Shown one piece after another: positions 15,679 through 24,691 of a stretch of DNA of 64,000 bases. Every line of letters starts with the position of its first letter. Position 1 is the stretch's first letter. The stretch comes from Halobacillus naozhouensis. Lineage in GTDB: Bacteria; Bacillota; Bacilli; Bacillales; Halobacillaceae. The translations under genes and the position numbers were made by a program. The DNA is taken from the NCBI RefSeq assembly GCF_029714185.1, contig NZ_CP121671.1:744001-808000 (forward strand), given 5' to 3'. Under the pieces are notes generated by a model. It saw only the letters and a program-made list of their open reading frames with translations. It was not told the DNA's origin and ran no database searches.

Positions 15679-15707
15679 ATGACAGCTGAAATTTTTTTAT
15701 AAAATAA

Positions 15708-15721
15708 CGAATACGTATTCG
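15708..15721 (+). promoter_or_regulatory. Second LacI operator, CGAATACGTATTCG
   Basis: A perfect 14-bp palindrome with the same core as the operator upstream of the LacI gene, placed between the SDR stop and the cupin ribosome binding site. It suggests a second controlled promoter or roadblock inside the island. Confidence 0.7.
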
Positions 15722-15747
15722 ATAAAATATTCGGAAGGGGAATGAAG

Positions 15748-16362
15748 ATGAAAGCAAACAAACAAACGAATGTTACAAATGAAGAAATGGAAAGCAATTG
15801 GATTGTAAGATTCAATGATATGAAAGAAAGAGGAATCCCTTTGATGTTTATTGATAGCATCATTCCGGGTCATCAACGTGTAAACTATGCTGTGGTGGGA
15901 GATACAGCGAGTGAAAATCCAGAGTATAATCCAATCATTACTGAACCACATGGTTTCCAGATAGGCATGGTTAAAGCTCCTCCTGGAAACGGCCCTGCTT
16001 ACCACACACACGATTATATTGAAGCTTTTTTACCTCTGACAGGAGATTGGCGCTTTTACTGGGGAAACAGTCCAGATGAAATTGAAGGAGAAACCGTTAT
16101 CGGTCCATGGGATCTTATTTCTTTGCCGCCAAATCTTTATAGAGGATTTGAGAACATTAGTGATGAAGACGCGTGGTGCTTTGCAGTTTTGGAACAACAC
16201 GAGGCATTCGATGGGAGAGATCCTTATTGGTCGCCACAAGTAATTAAGAAAGCTGCTGAACATGGCTTTAATGCAGATGAGAAAGGAAAAATGATCCCAC
16301 CGGAAAACTTCAAAGAGTTAGAAAAACAAATGGGTGAGAAACTCCGTATGGGTAATAGGTAA
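15748..16362 (+). CDS. Cupin-domain protein
   Basis: This 204-residue protein starts at ATG 15748, 7 bases after GGAAGGGG; ATG 15742 is in frame but too close. The central part has a cupin-like metal site: PAYHTHDYIEAF supplies the H-x-H...E of motif 1, and YRGFENISDEDAWCFAVLE forms motif 2. The domain lacks a classical His in motif 2, so metal binding may differ. The C-terminal helix is Lys/Glu-rich. Such cupins may isomerise or oxygenate acids or act as dioxygenase-like enzymes. Its place in the operon suggests a catabolic step on an unidentified intermediate. Confidence 0.7.
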   Translation: MKANKQTNVTNEEMESNWIVRFNDMKERGIPLMFIDSIIPGHQRVNYAVVGDTASENPEYNPIITEPHGFQIGMVKAPPGNGPAYHTHDYIEAFLPLTGDWRFYWGNSPDEIEGETVIGPWDLISLPPNLYRGFENISDEDAWCFAVLEQHEAFDGRDPYWSPQVIKKAAEHGFNADEKGKMIPPENFKELEKQMGEKLRMGNR

Positions 16363-16371
16363 GCGTTTACT
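16358..16371 (+). promoter_or_regulatory. Candidate catabolite-responsive element (cre)
   Basis: GGTAAGCGTTTACT overlaps the cupin stop codon. It matches the core TGTAAGCGTTWWCA closely, with mismatches only at the ends. It suggests CcpA roadblock control within the island; evidence is motif similarity only. Confidence 0.4.
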
Positions 16372-16429
16372 TAAAAGGTGTGAATTTATGAACTCCATGC
16401 ATAACACACGATATTAAAGGGGGATGACC

Positions 16430-17632
16430 TTGACACTTAACAATTTCTCGGATTTTAATATGCCAAAAGTAATTCGGTTTGGATCAGGTTCCTTCTGTAC
16501 ATTGCCTGATGAAGTCGAAAATTTTCATCCTAAGAAAGTAGCTATTATAAGTGATAAAGGCTTGGAGAAAGCTGGGTTGGTCAAAAGGGTGATAGACTCT
16601 ATAACTCCATTGGGTGTTTCTATTGTTACATTTACAGATTTACAAGGCGAACCGACTTTTAAACTGGTTGGTGAAGTCGTAAACAAGATGAAAATGGAAG
16701 GCTGCGAACTGATTATCGGGATTGGTGGGGGAAGTGCATTGGATGTAGCAAAAGCCACTGCTGCCTTAATGGATAAAGACGACTTCCATCCCTATTTGAG
16801 CGGCGAATCTGTGATCGAGTTTAGAACGGTTCCTTGTATCTTACTCCCAACGACTTCTGGGACCGGCTCCGAAGTAACCATGAATGCGATATTCGGAGAT
16901 GAAGAACAGGAAGTAAAGCGTGGTATAATCAGCTGCTTTTTATTACCCGACGTATCCATTGTCGATCCCGCGTTAACTTTATCATGCCCGGCTAGGGTAA
17001 CGGCCGCATCTGGAGTGGATGCCTTTACTCATGCGATTGAATCTTATGTGGCTACGAATGCGACATTGTTAACGAAAATGTATGCAGAAAAAGCGATGAA
17101 ATTATTTGCACCAAACATCCACCGTGCGGTTCATAATGGGAATAAAGATTTAGAAGCCAGGGACGGGATGAGTTGGGTCAGTTTATTAGGAGGTATTTCA
17201 CTCGCTAATGCGGGCGTGGGTGCAGTGCATGCACTAGCCTACCCGTTGGGTGGTAAGTACAAGATCGAACATGGTGTCGCAAACGCTCTGCTTTTACCGT
17301 ATGTTTTTGAAGTGACAGGAAAAACATGTTCAAAGGAAATGGTCCAAATAGCAAGATTTCTGCAGCTGGGTGATTATGACGAGTGTCCACATAAAGCAGT
17401 GGGAGAGGTAGTGAATTTTTTATATGAATTATTAGGACAGTTAGATCTCCCGAGTTCTCTTTCGGATCTAGGTGTTGAAGAAGAATCATTGCCTTTGTTG
17501 GCTGACCAAGCCTCAAAGGTTGATCGACTATTATCAAATACTCCGTATACTTTGTCCAGGGACAAGATCCTTGATATTTATCAAAATGCTTATCATGGTT
17601 CACTACTCATGAATAATAGGGGCGTAAGGTAA
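16430..17632 (+). CDS. Iron-containing alcohol dehydrogenase
   Basis: This group III dehydrogenase has about 400 residues. TTG 16430 sits 6 bases after AAAGGGGG; ATG 16424, two codons earlier, directly abuts that site and is less likely. Motifs: NAD-binding IIGIGGGSALDVAKA near residue 100, PTTSGTGSEVTMNA, and the iron ligands in GVDAFTHAIESYV (Asp, His) and VHALAYPLGGKYKIEHGVANA (two His). The family interconverts alcohols and aldehydes or ketones (lactaldehyde, 1,3-propanediol, sulfolactaldehyde and others). Its partner aldehyde dehydrogenase overlaps by one base, suggesting an alcohol-aldehyde-acid sequence or disposal of an aldehyde released by the aldolase downstream. Confidence 0.9.
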   Translation: MTLNNFSDFNMPKVIRFGSGSFCTLPDEVENFHPKKVAIISDKGLEKAGLVKRVIDSITPLGVSIVTFTDLQGEPTFKLVGEVVNKMKMEGCELIIGIGGGSALDVAKATAALMDKDDFHPYLSGESVIEFRTVPCILLPTTSGTGSEVTMNAIFGDEEQEVKRGIISCFLLPDVSIVDPALTLSCPARVTAASGVDAFTHAIESYVATNATLLTKMYAEKAMKLFAPNIHRAVHNGNKDLEARDGMSWVSLLGGISLANAGVGAVHALAYPLGGKYKIEHGVANALLLPYVFEVTGKTCSKEMVQIARFLQLGDYDECPHKAVGEVVNFLYELLGQLDLPSSLSDLGVEEESLPLLADQASKVDRLLSNTPYTLSRDKILDIYQNAYHGSLLMNNRGVR

Positions 17633-19068
17633 TGTTAAAAGATTCTAAAACAAAACTGTATGTTAACGGTAAGTGGCAAGAAGGAAATTCCTATTATGAT
17701 CTAAAGTCTCCATACAGTGGTGAAATAATTGCTAGAGTCCCACTTGCTACCCCGGAGGAAGTTGAAGAAGCTTTGGCAAGTGCGGACCGCGGAAAAGAAG
17801 TAATTAAAAAAATGACTTCCCTTGAGCGGGCTAAAATACTTGAAAAAGCGTCTCATATCTTTGAACAAAGATTGGAAGAATGTGCAGAAATACTGACCCA
17901 GGAGAATGCAAAACCTATTAAAGCAGCAAAAGGAGAAATTCTCCGAACGATCGAAACGTACAGATTCGCAGCAGAGGAAGCCAAAAGAATTCACGGAGAA
18001 ACGATACCAATGGATGCAGCAGTTTCCGGGAGAGGGTGGTTTGCTTATACTCGAAGGGAGCCACTGGGGGTCATAGCTGCCATTACACCTTTTAACTTCC
18101 CGTTTAACCTCGTTGCACATAAATTGGGGCCAGCTATTGCTGCAGGGAACTCAGTCGTTTTGAAACCTGCCAATCAGACTCCGCTCAGCGCATTATTAAC
18201 AGCGGAAATTTTTGAAGAAGCTGGTTTGCCCCCTGGTGTTTTGAATGTAGTAACCGGACGTGGAAGTGTAATCGGGGATGTTCTTGTCAGAGATACCCGA
18301 GTAAAGATGGTTACTTTTACAGGGAGTTTAGAGGTAGGACTTAGTATAAATGCAAAGGCTGGTTTGAAGAAAGTTACGCTTGAACTTGGTTCAAACTCAG
18401 GTTTGATTGTTGACAGTACTTATGATTTAGATAGTGTGGTTTCCAGATGTATAGAAGGTTCATTTGCTTATGCAGGACAAGTTTGCATTTCGATACAGCG
18501 CATTTATGTTCAGCAAGATCTTTATGAAGAATTTGTTTCAAAATTTGTAGAACGTACAAAGAAACTGGTCATGGGGGATCCTAGAGAAGAGAACACAGAC
18601 GTTTCTGCAATGATCCATATGGATGAAGCTACACGGATAGAAAAATGGGTAGAAGAAGCAATGAATTCAAATGCAGAAATTCTTAGTGGCGGAAAGCGAG
18701 AAGGAGCATTGTTTGAACCAACAATTATTACAAAGGGATCATCTGAACTATCCGTAAATTCCAAAGAAGCATTTGCACCAATAGTGACGATTAATCCTTA
18801 TAATGAATGGGATGAAGCAATCGAAATGGTGAATGATTCATCTTATGGTTTGCAAGCTGGAGTGTTTACGAATTCAATGGATAAAGCCTTTGATGCTACT
18901 GATCGAATAGAAGTTGGCGGTGTAATGGTTAATGATATTCCTTCCTTTCGTGTTGATCAAATGCCGTATGGTGGGGTTAAAAACAGCGGTATGGGTAAGG
19001 AAGGTATAAAATACTCAGTAGAAGAAATGACAAACTTAAAAATGGTAGGGTTTAAAGTGAATCAATAG
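17632..19068 (+). CDS. NAD(P)-dependent aldehyde dehydrogenase
   Basis: This 478-residue enzyme oxidises an aldehyde to its acid. ATG 17632 overlaps the stop of the alcohol dehydrogenase gene. Landmarks are ITPFNFPFNLVAHK, VVLKPANQTPLSA, the cofactor turn TFTGSLEVG, the general base in TLELGSNSG and the catalytic cysteine in AGQVCISIQR. The LGSNS plus CISIQR combination is typical of the lactaldehyde/phosphonoacetaldehyde/sulfolactaldehyde-like branch rather than betaine aldehyde dehydrogenases, suggesting a short, polar or charged aldehyde. Full length; no lesion seen. Confidence 0.9.
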   Translation: MLKDSKTKLYVNGKWQEGNSYYDLKSPYSGEIIARVPLATPEEVEEALASADRGKEVIKKMTSLERAKILEKASHIFEQRLEECAEILTQENAKPIKAAKGEILRTIETYRFAAEEAKRIHGETIPMDAAVSGRGWFAYTRREPLGVIAAITPFNFPFNLVAHKLGPAIAAGNSVVLKPANQTPLSALLTAEIFEEAGLPPGVLNVVTGRGSVIGDVLVRDTRVKMVTFTGSLEVGLSINAKAGLKKVTLELGSNSGLIVDSTYDLDSVVSRCIEGSFAYAGQVCISIQRIYVQQDLYEEFVSKFVERTKKLVMGDPREENTDVSAMIHMDEATRIEKWVEEAMNSNAEILSGGKREGALFEPTIITKGSSELSVNSKEAFAPIVTINPYNEWDEAIEMVNDSSYGLQAGVFTNSMDKAFDATDRIEVGGVMVNDIPSFRVDQMPYGGVKNSGMGKEGIKYSVEEMTNLKMVGFKVNQ

Positions 19069-19146
19069 TATATCTGGAACTGGTAGTATTTGTCTACTGG
19101 TGAGCTGAATTGGTGTTTGTGAAAAGCAACTGAAAGGTTGGATAAG

Positions 19147-19851
19147 ATGAGTAAGCCACCATTAATCCTGTTACCTGGAACCCTCTGCGATGAAAAGTTA
19201 TGGGAGCATCAAGTTGAACATCTCTCTAGTTTAACTGATGTATCAGTCCATATGCTGACGGAAGATGATTCGATTGAAGATATGGCGCTTACAGTCCTAA
19301 AAAATGCGCCAGAACGTTTTTCGTTAGCAGGGCTATCTTTAGGAGGAATCGTAGCACTAGAAATCGTTAAGCGAGCACCAGACCGAGTAACAAGCCTCGC
19401 GCTACTTGATACAAATCCAAACCCACCACGGGCAGAGCAGATTGAAGCCTGGGGACAATTTATCGAAATGGCTAAAAATGGTCAATTTAAGCAAATTACG
19501 AAGAAGCATTTGTTGCCAGGACTGATTCGCCCTGAAAGCCAAACCAACAAAACACTTGTCTCGGAAATTTTGAAAATGGCAGACCAGGTGGGGGCAGACG
19601 CACTGATTCGTCAAATGCGAGCGCTTATAAATAAACCCGATGGTCGCACTGTACTGACTGAAATATCATGTCCAACACTTGTAATGGTTGGCCTTGAAGA
19701 CACCGTATGCCCATTGGAGATGCATAAAGAATTAGCATCGGATATTCCTTCTGCCAAGCTTGTAACAATTGAGCAGTGCGGACATTTAAGCAGTATTGAA
19801 CAGCCACAGGCAGTATCGGCCGTTTTACAATATTGGTTACAAAGTTCTTAA
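19147..19851 (+). CDS. Alpha/beta hydrolase
   Basis: This 234-residue enzyme starts at ATG 19147 (GAAAGG at 9 bases; TTG 19138 too close). It contains LLPGTLCDEKLWEHQ (oxyanion-hole region), nucleophile elbow AGLSLGGI with catalytic Ser, the acid in VGLEDTVCPLEMH, and His in EQCGHLSSIEQP. The layout matches small esterases/lactonases. In this island it might open a lactone produced by the SDR or hydrolyse an ester. It follows the aldehyde dehydrogenase by 78 bp. Confidence 0.85.
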   Translation: MSKPPLILLPGTLCDEKLWEHQVEHLSSLTDVSVHMLTEDDSIEDMALTVLKNAPERFSLAGLSLGGIVALEIVKRAPDRVTSLALLDTNPNPPRAEQIEAWGQFIEMAKNGQFKQITKKHLLPGLIRPESQTNKTLVSEILKMADQVGADALIRQMRALINKPDGRTVLTEISCPTLVMVGLEDTVCPLEMHKELASDIPSAKLVTIEQCGHLSSIEQPQAVSAVLQYWLQSS

Positions 19852-19905
19852 TCTACGACGGTTATTTTATCATTTTAACCGTAAAATTAGGGAGTCATCT
19901 AAATT

Positions 19906-20673
19906 ATGGGGAATATTTTAAAAGAAAAAATTAATAACGGCGAAAGAGTTCTTGGAGCCTTCATCAATATGTACGCTCCTTCATTGGTAGAAATCATCGG
20001 TTACGCAGGATTCGATTTTATCATTATCGATGATGAGCACGGTAGCTTTAGCTCCTCAGAATTAGAGAATATGATTAGAGCTGCTGAAATTGTTAATATG
20101 GCTCCGGTAGTACGTGTTTCTTATAATCCATCCAGTATCCAAAAAGCACTAGATCGTGGAGCAAAAGGAATTCAAGTGCCTATGGTGAACAATGAAAAAG
20201 AGGCGAAAGATGCAGTGGAAAAAGCAAAATATCCGCCATTAGGCAACAGAGGAACAGCTTTTTCCATACGTCCGGCTAGATTTGGAAAAGAGAAAGGCAA
20301 AGAATATTTAGAGAAAGCGAACATGGATGTTTTAATTGTTGTCCACATTGAAACGAGCGAAGCTGTGAAAAATTTCCGAGAAATAACGAGTGTCCCAGGG
20401 ATTGATGTGGCATTTATCGGATCAACTGATCTAGCTGTGAATATGGGTTATTCAGGTGATACTAAACACGCAAATGTACAAAAAGTTATCGAAGACTTAT
20501 TTGAAACAGGAAAGCGAAATGGTTTGCGAATGGGGGCAGTATCAGGAAATGAAATTGGTGTAATTGAGGGATTCTCTAAAGGAGCTTCTTACATGGGAGT
20601 TGTGGCGAATTCAGTAATTATGTCTTCACTAGAAAAGGTAGCTAAGTCAAAAAAAGCCGAAGTTAGTTCATAA
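19906..20673 (+). CDS. HpcH/HpaI family class II aldolase
   Basis: This 255-residue metal-dependent aldolase cleaves 2-keto-3-deoxy or 4-hydroxy-2-oxo acids to pyruvate plus an aldehyde. Typical blocks are LGAFINMYAPSLVEIIGYAGFDFIIID, DDEHGSF (active-site His), PVVRVSYNPSSIQKALDRGAKGIQVPMV (catalytic Arg), VVHIETSEAV (metal Glu) and DVAFIGSTDLAVNMGYSGD (metal Asp). The aldehyde product would suit the neighbouring aldehyde or alcohol dehydrogenase. The acid precursor is not evident; no dehydratase gene is present in the island. Confidence 0.9.
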   Translation: MGNILKEKINNGERVLGAFINMYAPSLVEIIGYAGFDFIIIDDEHGSFSSSELENMIRAAEIVNMAPVVRVSYNPSSIQKALDRGAKGIQVPMVNNEKEAKDAVEKAKYPPLGNRGTAFSIRPARFGKEKGKEYLEKANMDVLIVVHIETSEAVKNFREITSVPGIDVAFIGSTDLAVNMGYSGDTKHANVQKVIEDLFETGKRNGLRMGAVSGNEIGVIEGFSKGASYMGVVANSVIMSSLEKVAKSKKAEVSS

Positions 20674-20754
20674 CTTCTTTACCAGAAGATGCTGGAAGAT
20701 AGGCTCTGTTTCAAAATTGTTACATTTTATTATTTAAATGGAGCGTGAGGTATC

Positions 20755-22131
20755 ATGATTAATATGACCATTAAGGAATTGCTTGAAGGCTACAAGAGTA
20801 AAATGTTTTCACCAGTGGAAGTTACAAGAGACTATTTAGACAAGATTAAGAATTATAATCCCCAATACAATGCTTTTATAACTGTAACTGAAGAAACCGC
20901 CTTGAGTAGTGCTTATAGGATTGAAGAAAATATTATGAGTAATCAAGAAATAGGTATTCTGCAGGGAGTCCCAATATCCTATAAGGATTCAATTGATACA
21001 AAAGGGATTAAAACAACAAGCGGGTCCTTAATTAATAAGAATCGTATTCCCACTGAGGATGCAAACGTAGTAAAAATGCTAAATAAATCAGGTGTTGTAA
21101 ACCTGGGGAAAGCTAATATGTATGAATTTGGAACTGGAATTACCTCGGACAACCCTTTTTATGGATCTATAAAAAACCCATGGAATACTCGTTATATGGC
21201 TGGCGGTTCTAGTGGAGGGTCTGCTGCGGCTGTGGCGGCGAACCTTTCTATGGCATCGATAGGGACGGATGCGGGTGGCTCGATTCGTGTTCCCTCCGCT
21301 TGTTGTGGAGTGGTTGGTTTAAAGCCGACATATGACCTTATTCAAATGGATGGAATCATGCCATTATCTTGGACACTTGATCACGTTGGCCCAATTACTC
21401 GAAATGTTGAGGATTTAGCTATTATTATGGAGGCACTTACTAAGAAGCCTAATGTTGAGTTAGGTAGAGATGACTTGCAGGATTTAAAGATTGGAATTCC
21501 TAATCAGTACTTTAATGAAAAAATCGATGAAGAAGTACGAGAGATTTATCAAAAAGCCATTAGAGAGTTTGAAAAGTTAGGAGTGAACTTCATTGCAGTC
21601 GACATACCGTTTGCTTCTGAATCAATAAATGTCGCCTCAACCATAGCAACAGCGGAAGCAGGTTATATGCATAAGGATTTAAGAAAGACATCACTCGATC
21701 TTTATGGTGAAGCGGCCAGAGAAACTTTTACTAGAAGCCAATCAATTTCATCTTTTGAGTATATCGCAGCCCTGAAAAGCAGGGACTATATGAACCAAAA
21801 GTTAACTGAGCTATATGAAGATATAGACATTCTTTTAACCCCCACTTTGCCAGCTCTAACAACTAAGTTAGGGGTGGATGAGGTGCAGTTTGGCAAAGAA
21901 AAAGAAAAAGTGGGCGATTGTATGATTCGTTATACTTGTTTATTCGACATAACCGGACACCCAGCCTTATCTATACCTTGTGGCGCAACGAAAAATTCAA
22001 TGCCGGTAGGATTACAACTCGTCGCAAATCACTTCAGAGAAGATCTATTGATAAAAACGGCATATTTTTATGAAAAAGAATACTTAACGGATTTTTACAA
22101 AAAAAAGAATGAAATATTCAAACAAGTATAA
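20755..22131 (+). CDS. Amidase signature family hydrolase
   Basis: This 458-residue amidohydrolase has the Ser-cisSer-Lys triad: Lys in GVPISYKDSIDTKG, and the Gly/Ser-rich block GGSSGGSAAAVAA followed by SIGTDAGGSIRVPSACCGVVGLKPT, with the cis-Ser and nucleophile Ser. It cleaves a carboxamide to acid and ammonia or amine. GatA subunits share the fold, but no GatB/C neighbours occur, so a catabolic amidase is likelier. Its presence suggests the substrate, or an intermediate, carries an amide. It is followed by an operator and the ABC transporter genes. Confidence 0.88.
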   Translation: MINMTIKELLEGYKSKMFSPVEVTRDYLDKIKNYNPQYNAFITVTEETALSSAYRIEENIMSNQEIGILQGVPISYKDSIDTKGIKTTSGSLINKNRIPTEDANVVKMLNKSGVVNLGKANMYEFGTGITSDNPFYGSIKNPWNTRYMAGGSSGGSAAAVAANLSMASIGTDAGGSIRVPSACCGVVGLKPTYDLIQMDGIMPLSWTLDHVGPITRNVEDLAIIMEALTKKPNVELGRDDLQDLKIGIPNQYFNEKIDEEVREIYQKAIREFEKLGVNFIAVDIPFASESINVASTIATAEAGYMHKDLRKTSLDLYGEAARETFTRSQSISSFEYIAALKSRDYMNQKLTELYEDIDILLTPTLPALTTKLGVDEVQFGKEKEKVGDCMIRYTCLFDITGHPALSIPCGATKNSMPVGLQLVANHFREDLLIKTAYFYEKEYLTDFYKKKNEIFKQV

Positions 22132-22227
22132 ATAAATGAGAATAATTCACATGCTAGAGATCACCTTATTTTTAATTATTTAAACATTCTAACAATTTAA
22201 CTCTTCCAAAGAATATCAAAACTTACG

Positions 22228-22239
22228 GAATACGTATTT
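22228..22239 (+). promoter_or_regulatory. Third LacI-type operator copy, GAATACGTATTT
   Basis: It matches the 12-bp palindrome found at 13791 and 15709 at 11 of 12 bases, and lies upstream of the ABC receptor gene, implying separate regulated transcription of the transporter part of the island. Confidence 0.6.
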
Positions 22240-22265
22240 GTAAACTTAAGTTTAGGTGGTGATAA

Positions 22266-22358
22266 ATGGAAAGACAAAGGGGGAGAAAATCACCTCATAA
22301 GGAAAGCGCATGTCGCAAAGTTCTGGCTGATTCTAATTTTTTTGAAAGGAATGGTTAG
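22266..22358 (+). CDS. Possible 30-residue small protein or leader peptide
   Basis: ATG 22266 follows TAGGTGGTGAT and opens a short basic frame (MERQRGRKSPHKESACRKVL and about ten more residues) that ends at TAG 22358, just before the receptor gene start at 22362. Close spacing suggests translational coupling to the receptor. It is too short for coding statistics and may be non-coding. Confidence 0.3.
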   Translation: MERQRGRKSPHKESACRKVLADSNFFERNG

Positions 22359-22361
22359 TTA

Positions 22362-23690
22362 GTGAAAAGAAAAACAGCCTTTAAATTAACCAGTTTACTT
22401 TTGATTATTTCCTTGATGGCAGTAGGTTGCAGTCCTTCAGATAAAGCTAGTCAATCACAAGACGATAAAACTATTTCAGTACTTCTTTCAGCGGGGGAAG
22501 TTGGACAATTTAATGCCTGGCAAGCAAGGACAGAAGAATTTACAGAGAAAACAGGTATCAATGTAGAATATATTATTGTCCCTTACAAGAACCTTCTAGA
22601 AGATATTACTACAGCGGGCATCTCTGGACAAGGCACTTATGATGTAGTTGCTTACCTAGATACAATGGGACCTTCCATCCAACAGTTTTTAGAACCCCTA
22701 AATGACTATGCCAAGAAAGGTAATTTTGAATTCGATCGTTGGCCGGAAGCCGCTCTCAATCTCTCTACCTATGATAATAAAATGTACAGTTTACCAGTAA
22801 GATCACATGTTCAAATGCTATTCTATCGCAAAGATATTTTTCAACAATTAAATATCGATAAACCAGAAACTTGGGAAGATTTAGTAGCAGCAGGTAAAAA
22901 AGTTCAAGAAAAAACAGATTTATCCGGGATCGTACCTTATTACGGTGCAGGAAACAATGGACAAAATCTTTACATGTGGACATCTTACTTATGGAGTAAT
23001 GGTGGAGATATATTTAATGAGGATATGAAACCGATATTTAACAAGAAGAAAGGTGTCGAAGCTACCGAACGATACATTAATCTTTTGGACCAAATCGCTC
23101 CCTCAGGGTCAAAGACTTTTGGAGAACAAGATGCTAGAACCTATTTTCAACAGGGCAAAGCGGCTATGTGGATAGGCTGGTGGTGGGCATACAGTGGTTT
23201 CAATAGTGATTCTTCAGATCTATCAGGAAATGTTGGATTTGCTCAGGTCCCCAAATGGGAAGGAAAGCAAAGCGTTTCAAACGTAATTTCGTTCCCAATG
23301 GCCATGATGAAAGGATCTAAAAACAAACAAGCTGCTTGGGAATACCTTAAATGGTTGGCAGAACCTGGATTAGAAAGAGATATAGTAATGGATACCCTAA
23401 CTAACGAAAGTCCGCCTAAGCAGCACTCAATCGTTGTAACCCAAAAAGCCAACTTAAAGAATAATAAGCTAAACGAGCTTTCGAATGGGTTTTATAATGT
23501 AGGATATGAAAACTTTCAAAGTGCTAAGACTTTTCCAACCATCCCAGAATGGCCCCAGGTTGCTGATATTCTTAGTACGGCTGTGAACAAAATGGCAACA
23601 GGCGGAGCTGTTGAGCCTACCTTAAATCAGGCAGCACAGAGAATAGAAGAACTGATGAAAGAAGCGGGCTATTATAAGAAAGGTAGCTAA
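22362..23690 (+). CDS. CUT1-type ABC transporter substrate-binding lipoprotein
   Basis: This 442-residue receptor starts at GTG 22362 with GAAAGGAATGG upstream. The lipoprotein signal ends LMAVGCSP (Cys23). The mature protein is a family 1 sugar-binding fold (VGQFNAWQARTEEFTEKTGINVEYI, PVRSHVQMLFYRKDIF, PETWEDLVAAGKKV, FQQGKAAMWIGWWWAY). Aromatic residues abound in the expected pocket. Two permeases follow after a hairpin, but there is no ATPase gene; Gram-positive CUT1 systems often share an MsmX-type ATPase encoded elsewhere. The ligand is unknown but should be sugar- or polyol-like. Confidence 0.9.
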   Translation: MKRKTAFKLTSLLLIISLMAVGCSPSDKASQSQDDKTISVLLSAGEVGQFNAWQARTEEFTEKTGINVEYIIVPYKNLLEDITTAGISGQGTYDVVAYLDTMGPSIQQFLEPLNDYAKKGNFEFDRWPEAALNLSTYDNKMYSLPVRSHVQMLFYRKDIFQQLNIDKPETWEDLVAAGKKVQEKTDLSGIVPYYGAGNNGQNLYMWTSYLWSNGGDIFNEDMKPIFNKKKGVEATERYINLLDQIAPSGSKTFGEQDARTYFQQGKAAMWIGWWWAYSGFNSDSSDLSGNVGFAQVPKWEGKQSVSNVISFPMAMMKGSKNKQAAWEYLKWLAEPGLERDIVMDTLTNESPPKQHSIVVTQKANLKNNKLNELSNGFYNVGYENFQSAKTFPTIPEWPQVADILSTAVNKMATGGAVEPTLNQAAQRIEELMKEAGYYKKGS

Positions 23691-23710
23691 GAATATCGAT
23701 AAAATTTTCT

Positions 23711-23750
23711 AATTAAGATTAGTGAGGTCATTAACCTCCTAATCTTAATT
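23711..23750 (+). other. Intercistronic stem-loop between receptor and permeases
   Basis: AATTAAGATTAG(T)GAGGT pairs with AACCTCCTAATCTTAATT to make a stem of about 17 bp with a short loop and no U-run after it. Such hairpins usually stabilise the upstream receptor mRNA after processing, giving more receptor than permease. Confidence 0.7.
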
Positions 23751-23812
23751 GGAAAAAATGTATAATATAAAAGCCTTGTTTACCACTATAAAACCCAAGG
23801 TGGTGAGTTACA

Positions 23813-24691
23813 TTGAACAATAGATTATTTAAATATATTTTACTAATCCCGGCTTTTATTTTGTTAGCGTTAACGACAATATACCCACTTTTGAGGTCAT
23901 TCTGGATTAGTCTTCATGAATGGGATTTAAAAGAATCCGCTGAAATGGGACAGTTTGTTGGCGTTAATAATTATATCAGCGCTTTTTCTGACTACCAGTT
24001 TTGGAATGCATTGCAAGCAACGTTAATATTCACAGTTAGCACAGTAATTGCAACGATTGTATTAAGCATTTTTGTAGCTTTGTTACTAAGTAAAGATAAA
24101 AAGCATCTATCGTTTATTCGTGCTGTATTGATTATCCCCTTTGCGGTTAGTCCGGCATTAATTGGTTACTCTTGGCGTTTTATGCTAAACCCAGACTATG
24201 GTTTATTTGATAAGATTATTGGTTTTTTCATCCCTGCCTTGTCAGACGTGGTTTGGTTATCTCATGAATCAACAGCGATGATAGCTCTTGTATCTGTAGT
24301 GGTTTGGATATTTATGCCTTTTATAAGTTTGATGTTTATCAGTGCTCTAATGGGGATGCCAAAAGAAGTGTTCGAAGCAGCCAAAGTAGATGGAGCTTCT
24401 TCATTACAAACTTTGTTCCGTATTACTCTTCCTATGCTTCAACCTATTATTCTCATCGCAGCGATTCTGACTACAATGTTTACCCTAAAGGCTTTTGATC
24501 CTATAGTTACGCTTACTCAAGGAGGACCTGGATCCTCAACCTCAGTTTTAAACTTCTTTATTTATAAAACAGGATTTAGATTTTTTGATTTGGGTTATTC
24601 TGCTGCATTGGGTTATATCTTAGCCGGCATAACGATTATAGTCGTTATTGTTTATATGAGAAGGCTTGTGAAAGGAGATCAGTGGAACTAA
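23813..24691 (+). CDS. ABC transporter permease (MalF-like)
   Basis: This 292-residue inner-membrane permease starts at TTG 23813 after AAGGTGGTGAG. It has six hydrophobic segments. The cytoplasmic EAA loop EAAKVDGASSLQTLFRITLPML, which contacts the ATPase, lies before the last two helices. It is of the CUT1 MalF/UgpA type and pairs with the next gene, overlapping it by 10 bp. Confidence 0.9.
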   Translation: MNNRLFKYILLIPAFILLALTTIYPLLRSFWISLHEWDLKESAEMGQFVGVNNYISAFSDYQFWNALQATLIFTVSTVIATIVLSIFVALLLSKDKKHLSFIRAVLIIPFAVSPALIGYSWRFMLNPDYGLFDKIIGFFIPALSDVVWLSHESTAMIALVSVVVWIFMPFISLMFISALMGMPKEVFEAAKVDGASSLQTLFRITLPMLQPIILIAAILTTMFTLKAFDPIVTLTQGGPGSSTSVLNFFIYKTGFRFFDLGYSAALGYILAGITIIVVIVYMRRLVKGDQWN

